Source: Flavobacteriales bacterium UBA952 (GTDB lineage Bacteria; Bacteroidota; Bacteroidia; Flavobacteriales_D; Crocinitomicaceae). From it: a stretch of 64,000 bases of DNA. The notes beneath the pieces are model-generated. The model saw only the letters and a program-made list of their open reading frames with translations. It made no database searches and was not told the DNA's origin. The position numbers and the translations under genes are program-made. Each line of letters starts with the position of its first letter. Within the stretch, counting starts at the first letter, position 1. The stretch covers positions 33,965-97,964 of the forward strand of contig CAJJBU010000016.1 of assembly GCA_905182495.1 (NCBI GenBank). The letters run 5' to 3'. This document shows, piece by piece, positions 8,932-19,440 of the stretch.

Positions 8932-10500
8932 ATGATGAAAATTTCTACATTTTTAAGTACGCTTTTAGCGTTTTTCGGCTTTATTGCCGGTGCGAATGCA
9001 CAATGTGCTGCGGGAGAGGTTGCAGTTACAGTTGACGTAACTACTGATACTTGGGGTTACGAACTTTATTGGGAAGTTACTCCTGAAGGTGATGCATGTG
9101 GTGTAAACACTCTATTTTCTTTTGGTAACTCTGTTGTCGGTTGTGCTGGAGGTGGAGCTCAAGCTGCAGCAAATGGTGATCCTGGAGCTTATCCAAATAA
9201 CGAAACAACAACTGAGGACCTTGGTTGTATAACCGCAGGGACATGCTTGTCGATTCACACAGTTGATGATTATGCTGATGGTTCAAGTGTTTTAGCTTTT
9301 ACGATTGATGGTATTGCGGCTGACGTAATCAATTGTCAAGGTGCAGGAGAGATTACCACTTTTTGTGCTATTGCAGCGGCTTCGTTTGATGCTGCTATCT
9401 CGGTTGGTTCAGGAGCTGAGTATACCGTGGTCCCAGTAACGCAAGTTTCTGCCCCAATTGGAAGTTCTGCAACGATTACAAATGCTGGTTCTTCTGATAT
9501 TACAGGAGCTGTATTTACTTCTACCGTCTATGATGGCGCTGGAAGCGTTGTTTATACGGAAACAAGTGCTTCAATCGCCCTTGTCGCTGTTGGCGCTTCA
9601 GAGAACGCGACGGTTGCTGGATTTATACCTACTGCTGTTGATACCTATGTGATAGAGTACAGTGTAGCCATTTCCGAAATTGATGGAGAATTTTTGAACG
9701 ATACAATTATGACGTCATTAGTTGTTTCAGACTCTGTTTATGCAAGAGATAACGGCATTGCAACGGGGACTTTAGGTATTGGTGATCCTGATGGTGGCCA
9801 ACTCGGTCAGTCGTTTGAGGTAACATCTTTAGATACCTTGTCTTCGGTTTCAATGTTTATTTCAAATGAACTTGGAGAAATGACAGGTTTGCCGATATCT
9901 GCAACTATTTACGATGTAGATCCTACAACAGGCGCACCTTTAAATGAGATTGCTTCTACAGAAGCTGTTTTAGTTGATGTCACTCAAGACAGTGTGTATA
10001 CTTGTGCTATTATGAATGGTCTAGAGTTGTCGCCAGGGACTTATGTTGTAGTTGCCAATGAAACGGGAACTAATATCACCTTAGGGACTTCAGACGCTAT
10101 CTATACAGCAGGAGCAACTTGGGTTATTTTTGGAGGTAACCCATGGGCTAATAGTGAAGACTATGGTTTCCCTGTAGCTTACCTTTTAAGAGCGAATTTT
10201 GGAGAAGTAGTTGAGTCAACAGTAGGTGTTTTAGAAAACACAAATGACAATAGAGTTAATATCTACCCTAACCCATCTACAGGTAAGTTTACACTTGATG
10301 TTTCAGGAATGAACACGACAATCGTTGATGTTAATATTACGGACATCAGCGGTAAGGTTGTCATGAAAAAATCATACAATACTTTCAATGGTGAATTGAC
10401 TACGCCAATCAACATTTCAAGTGTTGAAGAGGGGATATATATTGTACGAGTAAACGGAAATGAGTCGATTGTAAAAAGAATCGTAGTTTCTAATAAATAA
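8932..10500 (+). CDS. secreted protein with type IX secretion C-terminal sorting domain
   Basis: signal peptide, then VNIYPNPSTGKFTLDVSG...GIYIVRVNGNESIVKRIVVSNK typical T9SS type A sorting domain. Confidence 0.9.
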   Translation: MMKISTFLSTLLAFFGFIAGANAQCAAGEVAVTVDVTTDTWGYELYWEVTPEGDACGVNTLFSFGNSVVGCAGGGAQAAANGDPGAYPNNETTTEDLGCITAGTCLSIHTVDDYADGSSVLAFTIDGIAADVINCQGAGEITTFCAIAAASFDAAISVGSGAEYTVVPVTQVSAPIGSSATITNAGSSDITGAVFTSTVYDGAGSVVYTETSASIALVAVGASENATVAGFIPTAVDTYVIEYSVAISEIDGEFLNDTIMTSLVVSDSVYARDNGIATGTLGIGDPDGGQLGQSFEVTSLDTLSSVSMFISNELGEMTGLPISATIYDVDPTTGAPLNEIASTEAVLVDVTQDSVYTCAIMNGLELSPGTYVVVANETGTNITLGTSDAIYTAGATWVIFGGNPWANSEDYGFPVAYLLRANFGEVVESTVGVLENTNDNRVNIYPNPSTGKFTLDVSGMNTTIVDVNITDISGKVVMKKSYNTFNGELTTPINISSVEEGIYIVRVNGNESIVKRIVVSNK

Positions 10501-10520
10501 GATTTAATTTATTAAAGGAA

Positions 10521-10546
10521 TAGGGGGCTTTGGCCCCCTTTTTTTA
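10521..10546 (+). terminator. rho-independent terminator
   Basis: agggggc-ttt-ggccccct followed by a T-run. Confidence 0.8.
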
Positions 10547-10690
10547 TGGCTTTATTTGTAGTCCACGCTTATAATGAAATAATTGTCCTGGACTTGAAGT
10601 TTCATACTTGATAAATCGTTATTTTTGTCAACGCTAAATCAATATTACTTTATGTTGGTTTCGCTCGGAAGTTAACGAACTGTACTAATT

Positions 10691-11776
10691 ATGTCCGTAA
10701 AAAGTATGAATACTGAATTTGAGTTGTCAACCAATCCTGTAATTTCTCAAATGTCTTCAATGGATCACGATCAGATTTTATTCTGTAGTGATAACGCAAC
10801 AGGACTCAAAGCAATCATTGCCATTCACGATACAACCCTAGGTCCAGCCCTCGGAGGAACGCGCATGTGGTCTTATAGCAACGAAATAGATGCATTGAAT
10901 GATGTGTTAAGGCTCTCTAGAGGAATGACCTATAAAAATGCAATTTCTGACCTAGCTCTTGGAGGCGGAAAGGCGGTTATTATTGGGGACTCTAAAACGA
11001 TGAAGTCTGAAGCTTTATTTAGAAGGTTTGGTCGCTTTGTAGATTCCTTAGCGGGTAATTATATAACGGCAGAAGATGTAGGGATCTCGCCTAGCGATAT
11101 GGTTTGGGTAAGTAAAGAGACCAATCATGTTGTGGGCTTGCCCGGTAAGAGTGGAGATCCTTCTCCGGTAACTGCATTCGGAACCTATATGGGCATGAAG
11201 GCTTGTGCAAAAATCAGATATGGATCGGATTCATTAGAAGGAAAAAAAATATTAGTTCAAGGTGCAGGTCACGTTGGTGAGTATTTGGTAGCGCACCTGA
11301 GAAAAGAAGGTGCTCATGTGCTTATATCAGACATCAATGAAAATACGGTTAAAAGGGTTTCAAATACCTATGGAGCAATTGGCGTGTCTTTAGATAGTGT
11401 TTATGATCAGGAAATGGACATTTACGCTCCATGCGCCTTAGGGGGTACGATTAATGACGAGACCCTATCTAAATTAAAATGTGGTATTGTTGCAGGCGCT
11501 GCTAATAACCAGTTGGGTATAGAGGATATTCATGGCTTAGCCCTATTAAATAAAGGCATTTTATATGCTCCGGATTTTGCAATAAATGCTGGTGGCGTTA
11601 TGAATTGCTTTTCGGAAGTAAAAGGCTTATCTAATGATTGGGCACTTGTTAAGTCTGAAAAAATATACAATACGATTCATGATATTGTAAGTCGTTCAGA
11701 AAAGGAAAGAACCCCATCGCATATTATTGCAATGAAGATGGCAGAGGAGAAGATTAATAAAGGTTCTAAAAAATAA
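10691..11776 (+). CDS. Leu/Glu/Phe/Val dehydrogenase (leucine dehydrogenase-like)
   Basis: LGGTRMWSY, SRGMTYKNAISDLALGGGKAVI, VQGAGHVGEYLVAHL, AINAGGVMN. Confidence 0.92.
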   Translation: MSVKSMNTEFELSTNPVISQMSSMDHDQILFCSDNATGLKAIIAIHDTTLGPALGGTRMWSYSNEIDALNDVLRLSRGMTYKNAISDLALGGGKAVIIGDSKTMKSEALFRRFGRFVDSLAGNYITAEDVGISPSDMVWVSKETNHVVGLPGKSGDPSPVTAFGTYMGMKACAKIRYGSDSLEGKKILVQGAGHVGEYLVAHLRKEGAHVLISDINENTVKRVSNTYGAIGVSLDSVYDQEMDIYAPCALGGTINDETLSKLKCGIVAGAANNQLGIEDIHGLALLNKGILYAPDFAINAGGVMNCFSEVKGLSNDWALVKSEKIYNTIHDIVSRSEKERTPSHIIAMKMAEEKINKGSKK

Positions 11777-11782
11777 CTACGA

Positions 11783-12733
11783 ATGCTAAATAGAAGACAT
11801 CTCAGAATTAAAGTGCTTCAAATGTTGTATATGTTTTATAACCATAAAGAATCTATGGATGTTAAAACAGCGCAAAACCAGCTTTTACATTCTGTAGACC
11901 GCATGTATGACTTGTATTTGTATCTAATTCTAACCTTTCAAGAGTTGCGCGCTTCTTCTTTGGCTAAAATGGATGACCGATCAAAAAAGATACGTCCAAC
12001 ATTTGATGAGCTGAATCCCAATAGAAAGTACGTTGACAATCAAGTTGTTTCGAAAATAATGGCAGCTGAACCTTTTCAGGCGCTATGTAAAAGAAGAAAT
12101 GTTAATTGGAATTCAGATGAGGAGCAAGAGATTTTCAGAAAGCTTTTTATTGAAATTGAGAAGAGTGAGGTTTACTTTGAAAATATGGATGAAAAGGAGT
12201 CTGGTTTCATTCAAGACCGAAGTTTTTTAATTCAACTTTTCAGAGCTGAGATTGCAAATTCACCGATTATTTATAGCTTTTTTGAGGAGCAAGATATCTG
12301 TTGGATTGATGATATCGATTTGGCTTGTTCAATGGTTATAAAAACATTGAAAGGGATGTCTGAAAATGAGACATTTGAAGTCCTTCCATTGTATAAGGAA
12401 AATGACGATGAAAAGGAATTTATCCAGACTTTAATGAAGCAAACTATTGCTCTTGATTCAGAGAGTGAGAAACTTATTGGAACTTTGGCTGATAATTGGG
12501 ACCTCGATCGAATTGCAAAAATGGATGTTCTTTTATTGAAAATGGCTTTTGCAGAATTGCAATCTTTCGAAAGTATCCCCACAAAGGTTACTATTAATGA
12601 ATATTTAGAGATCTCTAAGTACTATAGTACGCCAAAAAGTAATGTTTTCATCAATGGTATTTTGGATAAGTCTGTCAAAATATTAACGGAAGAAAAAAAA
12701 ATAATTAAAACGGGCAGAGGTTTAAAACAATAA
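11783..12733 (+). CDS. nusB: transcription antitermination factor NusB (long Bacteroidetes form)
   Basis: MLNRRHLRIKVLQMLYMFY N-terminus and NWDLDRIAKMDVLLLKMAFAEL...TKVTINEYLEISKYYSTPKSNVFINGILDK C-terminus. Confidence 0.92.
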   Translation: MLNRRHLRIKVLQMLYMFYNHKESMDVKTAQNQLLHSVDRMYDLYLYLILTFQELRASSLAKMDDRSKKIRPTFDELNPNRKYVDNQVVSKIMAAEPFQALCKRRNVNWNSDEEQEIFRKLFIEIEKSEVYFENMDEKESGFIQDRSFLIQLFRAEIANSPIIYSFFEEQDICWIDDIDLACSMVIKTLKGMSENETFEVLPLYKENDDEKEFIQTLMKQTIALDSESEKLIGTLADNWDLDRIAKMDVLLLKMAFAELQSFESIPTKVTINEYLEISKYYSTPKSNVFINGILDKSVKILTEEKKIIKTGRGLKQ

Positions 12734-12735
12734 CA

Positions 12736-13131
12736 ATGGAAGTTAAAATTATATCAAGCCTGTTTCTTTTTCTATTCTTTATCTCTTGTAAACAGAGTGG
12801 CGATTTAGAAGTGGGGCAGAAGACAAGTATGCGGGTAGACAAAATCTTTGACGCAGGCGAAAGAGTGAAGGGTGAAGTCGTTGAGGCAGTATTTAATATT
12901 GAGAATACAGGGCGGTATCCGCTCGTCTTTGGAGAGATTAAAGGCTCGTGCTCTTGTACGGTTGCAAAAAAACCGGAAGCACCTATTTTACCCGGTGAAA
13001 AGGGTGTGATTACTGCGAAAGTAAATACCGAGAATTTTAGAAATAATAGTGAGGTATCTAAGTATGTTACATTGATGGCTAATACTGAGCCGAATCGAGT
13101 AACGTTAAAAATAAAGGTGAAAATTAAATAA
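12736..13131 (+). CDS. DUF1573 lipoprotein
   Basis: lipobox (FISCK), FDAGERVKGEVVEAVFNIENTGRYPLVFGEIKGSCSCTV. Confidence 0.88.
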   Translation: MEVKIISSLFLFLFFISCKQSGDLEVGQKTSMRVDKIFDAGERVKGEVVEAVFNIENTGRYPLVFGEIKGSCSCTVAKKPEAPILPGEKGVITAKVNTENFRNNSEVSKYVTLMANTEPNRVTLKIKVKIK

Positions 13132-13149
13132 TCAAATAAAGAACAAGTT

Positions 13150-13425
13150 ATGGGAGAAGGTGGAATGTCAAGTATGCTAATGTTAGGACTAATGGTTCTG
13201 GTGTTTTATTTTTTTATGATTCGTCCTCAAATGAAAAAGCAAAAGGATTTAAAAAAATTCAGAGAAGCTTTAGCGAAAGGAGATCATGTTGTTAGTATTG
13301 GAGGGATTCATGGTCGGATTTTAGAAGTAGCAGATTCTACAGTTTTAATTGAAAGTGAGAAAACAAAATTACGTTTGGACAAATCTGCAATTTCACAGAG
13401 TAGTGAGGATCAGATTTCATCCTAG
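13150..13425 (+). CDS. yajC: preprotein translocase subunit YajC
   Basis: MVLVFYFFMIRPQMKKQKDLKKFREALAKGDHVVSIGGIHGRI. Confidence 0.93.
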   Translation: MGEGGMSSMLMLGLMVLVFYFFMIRPQMKKQKDLKKFREALAKGDHVVSIGGIHGRILEVADSTVLIESEKTKLRLDKSAISQSSEDQISS

Positions 13426-13474
13426 TTCGTTTGCTAAATGAGAGATGAATAGTCTAGGCTAGACCGTATGGTTC

Positions 13475-14430
13475 ATGGGAGTATTAAAGTTTCTTAAATG
13501 GTGTATTCATTTCTACTTTCTGGTAGGTGTTACTGTTGGTACTGATTGGTGGTGATTTTCTTGGTCAAGAGTGCTGTAGCATTGGCTTCGAAGACTAAAT
13601 GTAAGCTATCCCCTCTCTTAATAGGGGCCACGGTGGTTTCTTTTGGAACATCTGCTCCAGAATTAATAGTCAGTCTTAATGCCGCTATTCAGGGGAATAC
13701 CGGAATTGCAATAGGTAATGTTATTGGTTCGAATATCGCTAATTTAGGTTTGGTTTTGGGTTTGACGGCTGTTATAAAGCCCATGCTTTTTGAATCTAAA
13801 AGTTACAGACTCTCTTGGTGGGTAATGCTTCTTTCTGCTTTAATGTTTATCGGGTTTGCCTACGATGGAGTTTTAGACCGTACTGATGGAATGTTTTTCA
13901 TTGCAGGCTTGCTTGTTTTCATAACCTTAACCATACGTTATAGAGAGTCGGGTTTTACCGACGAAGATACAGGTGAAGCCGTCAAGTCAAAAATGATTCC
14001 TGTTTATTTTTTGTTAGGGGCAGCCGGACTTTATTTTGGCTCGGAATTATTGGTTGATAATGCTGTGGTTATTGCGAAGTCTTTGGGTGTTTCAGAATTT
14101 ATCATTGGAATTACTATTGTAGCATTAGGTACTTCATTACCTGAGTTTGTTACTTCAATCATGGCTATTATTAAAGGTCAAACGAGTATTTCAATAGGTA
14201 ATTTGATAGGCAGTAACATCTTTAATGTATTTGCCGTTCTTGGTATTACCAGTATTGTGCAGCCAATGATTGCAAATTCATTTTTATTTCGATTTGATCT
14301 ACCTGTAATGTTTGGGATAAGCCTGTTGATCGGGTTTTTTTTATTCTGGAGCAAGAAGTTAAGCAGGGTCGAAGGGGCTATTCTGTTTAGTGCTTATCTT
14401 TTCTATGTGTTGTATTCATTAATTGCTTAG
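13475..14430 (+). CDS. calcium/sodium antiporter (YrbG/CaCA family), N-terminus disrupted by apparent frameshifts
   Basis: Two alpha repeats (GATVVSFGTSAPELIVSLNAA / GITIVALGTSLPEFVTSIMAI, GNVIGSNIANL / GNLIGSNIFNV). Start codon at 13475 is provisional; see finding on two indels. Confidence 0.85.
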
Positions 14431-14442
14431 TCTTCACTGTTT

Positions 14443-16248
14443 TCATTCAGGCAAAATAAAGCTAGCACCTTCCTCGCTAGTAGAAACATTTTGTCTTGCA
14501 TTTGCAAACAGACCTCTCCCTAAAGAATTCCTATTCTTTTTTTCGATTATGGAAGGCTGTCTCATAGAGACTGCTTCAAAGTCAATTACATCAAGAGAAC
14601 CTTTTTTGGTATCGATTCTCAATAGGTCTCCAGTTCTAATTTTAGAAATCAAACCACCATCCATAGCTTCTGGGGTCAAGTGAATTGCCGCAGGTACTTT
14701 TCCTGATGCTCCTGACATCCGGCCATCCGTAATTAATCCAATTTTAAATCCACGTTTTTGAAGGATGGTTAAAGAAGGGGTGAGGTTGTGTAGTTCAGGC
14801 ATTCCATTTTGTTTTGGGCCTTGAAAAGGAACAACTGCGATAAAATCCTTATTTAATTCATTGTTTCTAAAAGCCTCTAGTAAATCTTTTTGTTCATGAA
14901 AAACGATTGCGGGCGCTTCAACAAATCTATGCTCATCTGATACTGCAGCTGTTTTTATAACAGATCTTCCTAAATTACCTTTGAGGATTTTGATTCCTCC
15001 ATCCACAGAGAAAGGATCTGTAGCTGGTCGGATCACGTTTAGGTTAAAAGAGGCATCAGCCCCTTCTGAAAACGCTATTTTCCCATTTAGTATTTTACTC
15101 TCTTTTGTATATTGTTCTAAACCATAGCCTAAAATTGTCGTTACATCATTATGTAATAGTCCCTGCGATAAAAGTGTTTTAATAACAAAACACATTCCAC
15201 CTGCTGCGTGAAAATGGTTCACATCAGCGGCGCCATTGGGATACATTCTGGTAATTAATGGAATTACATCTGATAAATCGGACATGTCTTCCCAGTTTAT
15301 AATAATACCTGCAGCTTTTGCAATTGCTATAAGATGAATCGTGTGATTAGTTGACCCTCCTGTAGCTAGTAAGCCAATGATACCATTGACTATTGTTTTC
15401 TCATTTATTATTCTAGAAATCGAACGGTCAAGTCCTAGTTTAGAATTTTCAACAGCAAGTTCTACGGCTTTTTCATTTAATAATCTTCTGTGTTCAGTGT
15501 CAGGGTTGACAAAACTAGACCCTGGGAGCTGCATGCCCATGATTTCCATCAGCATTTGATTGCTATTAGCTGTGCCGTAAAACGTGCAGGTTCCAGGAGA
15601 GTGATATGAATCAGACTCTCCCTTTAGAAGTTCCGCTCTATCAATTTTTCCTTCAGCAAAGTTTTGTCTGATGCTCGCCTTTTCTTCATTGCTTATCCCA
15701 GTCGGCATAGGGCCTCCGGGAACAAAGATTACAGGCAGATGTCCATAGTTTAAACATCCCATCATTAATCCAGGAACTATTTTATCACAAATACCAAGGC
15801 TCAATACGGCATCGAAGACATTGTGCGACAAACCGATGCAGGTACTTAATGCTATCACGTCTCTTGAGAAAAGAGAAAGTTCCATGCCTTCTTTTCCTTG
15901 TGTCACACCATCACACATCGCGGGAACAGCACCTGCGACTTGCAATACGGAATGGTGTTTTCTAGCATATTCGCGAAGCTCTTCAGGATAGTTTTCATAG
16001 ACTCTATGTGCAGAAAGCATGTCGTTATAAGCGGTCACAAGTCCTATGTTCTTAGTGATGTCTCCAGCTAATTCATTTTTATCCGAGACGTCGCAGCCAG
16101 CAAATGAATGTGCAAGATTTCCGCAGCTAAGAGAGGAGCGGTATACGCCTTCCTCAAACATGCCGTCAACCTCCCTTAAATAAGCATCTCTAGTGTCTTT
16201 GCTTCTTTTGATAATACGATTTGTAATGTCTTCTATAGATGAGTGCAT
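14443..16248 (-). CDS. edd: 6-phosphogluconate dehydratase
   Basis: 601 aa IlvD/Edd family (PAMCDGVTQGKEGMELSLFSRDVIA, ATGGSTNHTIHLIAIA, DGRMSGASGKVPAAIHL); downstream of zwf and pgl. Confidence 0.93.
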   Translation of the reverse strand: MHSSIEDITNRIIKRSKDTRDAYLREVDGMFEEGVYRSSLSCGNLAHSFAGCDVSDKNELAGDITKNIGLVTAYNDMLSAHRVYENYPEELREYARKHHSVLQVAGAVPAMCDGVTQGKEGMELSLFSRDVIALSTCIGLSHNVFDAVLSLGICDKIVPGLMMGCLNYGHLPVIFVPGGPMPTGISNEEKASIRQNFAEGKIDRAELLKGESDSYHSPGTCTFYGTANSNQMLMEIMGMQLPGSSFVNPDTEHRRLLNEKAVELAVENSKLGLDRSISRIINEKTIVNGIIGLLATGGSTNHTIHLIAIAKAAGIIINWEDMSDLSDVIPLITRMYPNGAADVNHFHAAGGMCFVIKTLLSQGLLHNDVTTILGYGLEQYTKESKILNGKIAFSEGADASFNLNVIRPATDPFSVDGGIKILKGNLGRSVIKTAAVSDEHRFVEAPAIVFHEQKDLLEAFRNNELNKDFIAVVPFQGPKQNGMPELHNLTPSLTILQKRGFKIGLITDGRMSGASGKVPAAIHLTPEAMDGGLISKIRTGDLLRIDTKKGSLDVIDFEAVSMRQPSIIEKKNRNSLGRGLFANARQNVSTSEEGASFILPE

Positions 16249-16254
16249 ATTTAT

Positions 16255-16914
16255 TTAATTTTTAGCGAAATATACCATTTCTAATTTTTCTTTAAAATTA
16301 CTAATCGGGTAGTTTTTAAGCTCACTGGACATAAAAACACTTTTCTTTTCATCACCGGAGAACATTAAGTAAACATGCTTACATGTGGTAATGAATGCCT
16401 TACTTAGTGTAATGCGTAATTTCGGATCACTTGGTGCGTTTGTATTGATTAACGATGCCTTAGAATCATCTATTGCACGCACAGATGCTTTGTCGTTAGG
16501 AAATATAGAGGCGGTGTGCCCATCACCACCCATTCCAAGAATAAGTACATCAGAGCCCACAAACTTCTGGTAGTTGATTTTAGCGATATTTAAATTATTT
16601 TGATAATCCAAAGGGTCAAAAACCATCCCCGTGAAAGAAGCATTTTTTGCTTCATTGATAAGAAGCGTCTCGCGAATCATTCTTTCATTAGAAGATAATG
16701 ATTTTGCAAGAGTTCTTTCATCAACAAGACCAATTTCTATATTTCTCCAATTTAGCTTTAAATGAGAGAGTTTGTTGTAGAGACCTTTTGGTGTGCCGCC
16801 TCCGGAAAGTAATATTTTAGCCGATCCATTCTTTTTTATTGCGCTTGTTAAAAGCACCTTTATTGTACTGCACATCTCATCTTCGAGCTGCTTCATGTTG
16901 TCAAATGAATTCAT
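16255..16914 (-). CDS. pgl: 6-phosphogluconolactonase
   Basis: LSGGGTPKGLYNKLS, GLVDERTLAKSLSSNERMIRETLL, LGMGGDGHTASIFP. Confidence 0.93.
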   Translation of the reverse strand: MNSFDNMKQLEDEMCSTIKVLLTSAIKKNGSAKILLSGGGTPKGLYNKLSHLKLNWRNIEIGLVDERTLAKSLSSNERMIRETLLINEAKNASFTGMVFDPLDYQNNLNIAKINYQKFVGSDVLILGMGGDGHTASIFPNDKASVRAIDDSKASLINTNAPSDPKLRITLSKAFITTCKHVYLMFSGDEKKSVFMSSELKNYPISNFKEKLEMVYFAKN

Positions 16915-18395
16915 TTTTTATTCCAAGATTTGGTTACCCATGATTCATCCTCGTTCAGTATTTGATCGCCGGGACCCCAAGATCCTGCTTCGTATAAGAC
17001 GTTTTTAGTCCCAGCATTTTTCCAACTATTTGTGATGGATTCAATCCATGTCCATGCTGCAACTAGTTCATCTTGACTCATGAACAAGGTTTGGTTTCCT
17101 CTTACAACATCTATAATCAATCGCTCATAAGCCTCAGGAAACCTTTCGTCAAACGAATCTATGTAGTCTAGTTTTAACGCAATTGGCTTGTAACGATATC
17201 CTCCGGGCCCAGGAACTTTTGTCATTTGAATTAATTCTATTCTTTCTTCTGGCTGCAGTCGTATAATTAATTTATTATTGTTCATTCTTTCTTTTGAAGG
17301 AAATAAATTATGCTTCACCTCTTTAAAGTTTATCACGATTTCTGAATACCGTGTTTTCATTCTTTTTCCTGTCCGTATATAAAAAGGCACATTTTTCCAT
17401 CTCCAATTATCAACATAAGTTTTGAGTGCGACGAAGGTCTCTGTCTTCGATTCATATTTATCAATATCCTCGAGGTAGGAACTGACTTTGACATCATCAA
17501 TACTACCTCTGGTATATTGTCCTTTTATGGATTCGGTTTTTATTGAATGTTTCGTGAAGGGTCTCAGTGATCTTAATATTTTTACTTTTTCGTTCCGAAC
17601 CTCATTCGCTTCTAACACATATGGAGGTTCCATTGCTACGAGACATACCAATTGAAGTAGGTGGTTTTGAACCATGTCTAGTAAAGCGCCACTCTGGTCA
17701 TAATAGCCAGCCCTTTTTTCTACACCGAGACTTTCTGCAACTGTGATTTGAATACTGTCTATGTTTTCAGAGTTCCATGCCCTCTCAAATAAGTTGTTGG
17801 CAAAGCGAAGAACCATTAAGTTCTGTACTGTTTCTTTACCCAAGTAGTGATCTATCCTGTAGATTTGTGATTCTTTAAAGGTCTTTGTGATTTGGTCATT
17901 AATGGCATTTGACGACTGAAGGCTATGGCCTAATGGCTTTTCTAAAACAACCTTACTTCGGTCATTCGTTAAACCTGAAGCCTTAAGGGCCTCTGAGATT
18001 GCCCCGAAAGCAGATGATGGAGTGGAGTAATAAAATATATTTTGATAATCCTTAAATCGACCAAGAAACTCTTTCAAAGTCTTATAGCCTTTAGGTGAGG
18101 GTTCTTCTGCGGTAATTAGATGTAATTTGGATACGAATGTTTTTATTTCCGCACTGTTTCCTTTTTCGTTCTTAAGACTTTGGGTAAGAAAGGTGGTGAA
18201 TTGTTCTTGAAATATGGATTCATAACCGGATTTCCTAGAGACAGCTACTATGTTGTACTCACAGTTTAACTGACCGTCTATAAATCTTTGGTATAGAGCA
18301 GGGTATATTTTTCTAAGTGCCAGATCACCTGTCCCGCCAAAAACGACTAAATTGAAGTTTTTGAATTGTTCTGTATGTTTGCGTGCTTTCGCCAT
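16911..18395 (-). CDS. zwf: glucose-6-phosphate 1-dehydrogenase
   Basis: VVFGGTGDLALRKIYPALY, RIDHYLGKETVQNLMVLRFAN, FYIRTGKRM. Confidence 0.96.
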   Translation of the reverse strand: MAKARKHTEQFKNFNLVVFGGTGDLALRKIYPALYQRFIDGQLNCEYNIVAVSRKSGYESIFQEQFTTFLTQSLKNEKGNSAEIKTFVSKLHLITAEEPSPKGYKTLKEFLGRFKDYQNIFYYSTPSSAFGAISEALKASGLTNDRSKVVLEKPLGHSLQSSNAINDQITKTFKESQIYRIDHYLGKETVQNLMVLRFANNLFERAWNSENIDSIQITVAESLGVEKRAGYYDQSGALLDMVQNHLLQLVCLVAMEPPYVLEANEVRNEKVKILRSLRPFTKHSIKTESIKGQYTRGSIDDVKVSSYLEDIDKYESKTETFVALKTYVDNWRWKNVPFYIRTGKRMKTRYSEIVINFKEVKHNLFPSKERMNNNKLIIRLQPEERIELIQMTKVPGPGGYRYKPIALKLDYIDSFDERFPEAYERLIIDVVRGNQTLFMSQDELVAAWTWIESITNSWKNAGTKNVLYEAGSWGPGDQILNEDESWVTKSWNKK

Positions 18396-18542
18396 TCGCT
18401 TTATTATTTTAATATAGTGTCAAATTTACACTTACTAAGTTAAGCATAGTATCCTTTCTTTAAAGATAATAACTAAGAAATGTTTGAAACATCAAATTCC
18501 AATGTTTATTATTTACACAAAAAAAATATTTAATCGATTGGT

Positions 18543-19115
18543 TCAATGTGGACCAAAGAAAAGTTGGGCGTCCTCCATATATAGTTCAAAAGCACTTAGG
18601 AGATCACCTTCAAACTCTTTAATTAGTGATGGGGCATTCTTTAATTTATTTTCAAACGAGATTCGTTTAGAAACTCCCTCGCAGGACTTTTTAAGCCCAT
18701 AGGGGGTTGGGTAATGATTCATCCATTTTTGTTCCCTAAGTATCTTTAGAAATAACTGAAAATGCTCTGGGTATAAGGTTTCGTATTCGCTTTTGTGATT
18801 GTAAAATGAATGAAGGAAATCGTTATAAGATACTTTGTGGTAACGTGACCAATGTTTTGATAGTAGGTGGTCAAAGTAGAGGTCTATAGCTATTCCAGCA
18901 ACCTTTGGTAAAGGTTTGTGTAATAGCGTTCTAATTTCTTTAACCTTATCATGATTGTCTATAAATGAATCTATAGATCTGTGGAGTATTACACCGTCTT
19001 GAATTTTTTTCGGATAGCGCTGATATGATTTTCCTTTACAGAAATCACCAAATAAATTGGCAATCATTAAGTCTAAATCATTGTTTGAAAAATAGAGATG
19101 ACCTAGGAAATTCAT
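18543..19115 (-). CDS. AcpH-like ACP phosphodiesterase (DUF479)
   Basis: MNFLGHLYFS...ANLFGDFCKG...GVILHRSIDSFIDNH. Confidence 0.85.
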   Translation of the reverse strand: MNFLGHLYFSNNDLDLMIANLFGDFCKGKSYQRYPKKIQDGVILHRSIDSFIDNHDKVKEIRTLLHKPLPKVAGIAIDLYFDHLLSKHWSRYHKVSYNDFLHSFYNHKSEYETLYPEHFQLFLKILREQKWMNHYPTPYGLKKSCEGVSKRISFENKLKNAPSLIKEFEGDLLSAFELYMEDAQLFFGPH

Positions 19116-19141
19116 GCAGAGCCTCCTGGTTTTAAATCCAT

Positions 19142-19363
19142 TTAGTATTCGTCCTCATTAAAAAGGAAGTCTTCTCTGGACGGATAGTCAGGCCATATCT
19201 CCTCGATACTTTCGTAAATTTCACCCTCATCCTCGAGGTCCTGGAGATTTTCCGCAACTTCCATTGGTGCTCCTGTTCTTATAGCAAAGTCTATAAGTTC
19301 ATCTTTCGATGCTGGCCATGGAGCATCCTCTAGGTATGAAGCCAATTCTAAAGTCCAGTACAT
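19142..19363 (-). CDS. DUF2795 family protein
   Basis: ELASYLEDAPWPASKDELIDFAIRTGAPMEVAENLQDLEDEGEIYESIEEIWPDYP. Confidence 0.85.
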   Translation of the reverse strand: MYWTLELASYLEDAPWPASKDELIDFAIRTGAPMEVAENLQDLEDEGEIYESIEEIWPDYPSREDFLFNEDEY

Positions 19364-19440
19364 TGTTTTTTATTTCGCATTATTCGGCAAAAGTAAACTT
19401 TATTTCAAATTATGCAAGGAAAAAATGCAATTTCTAGAAA

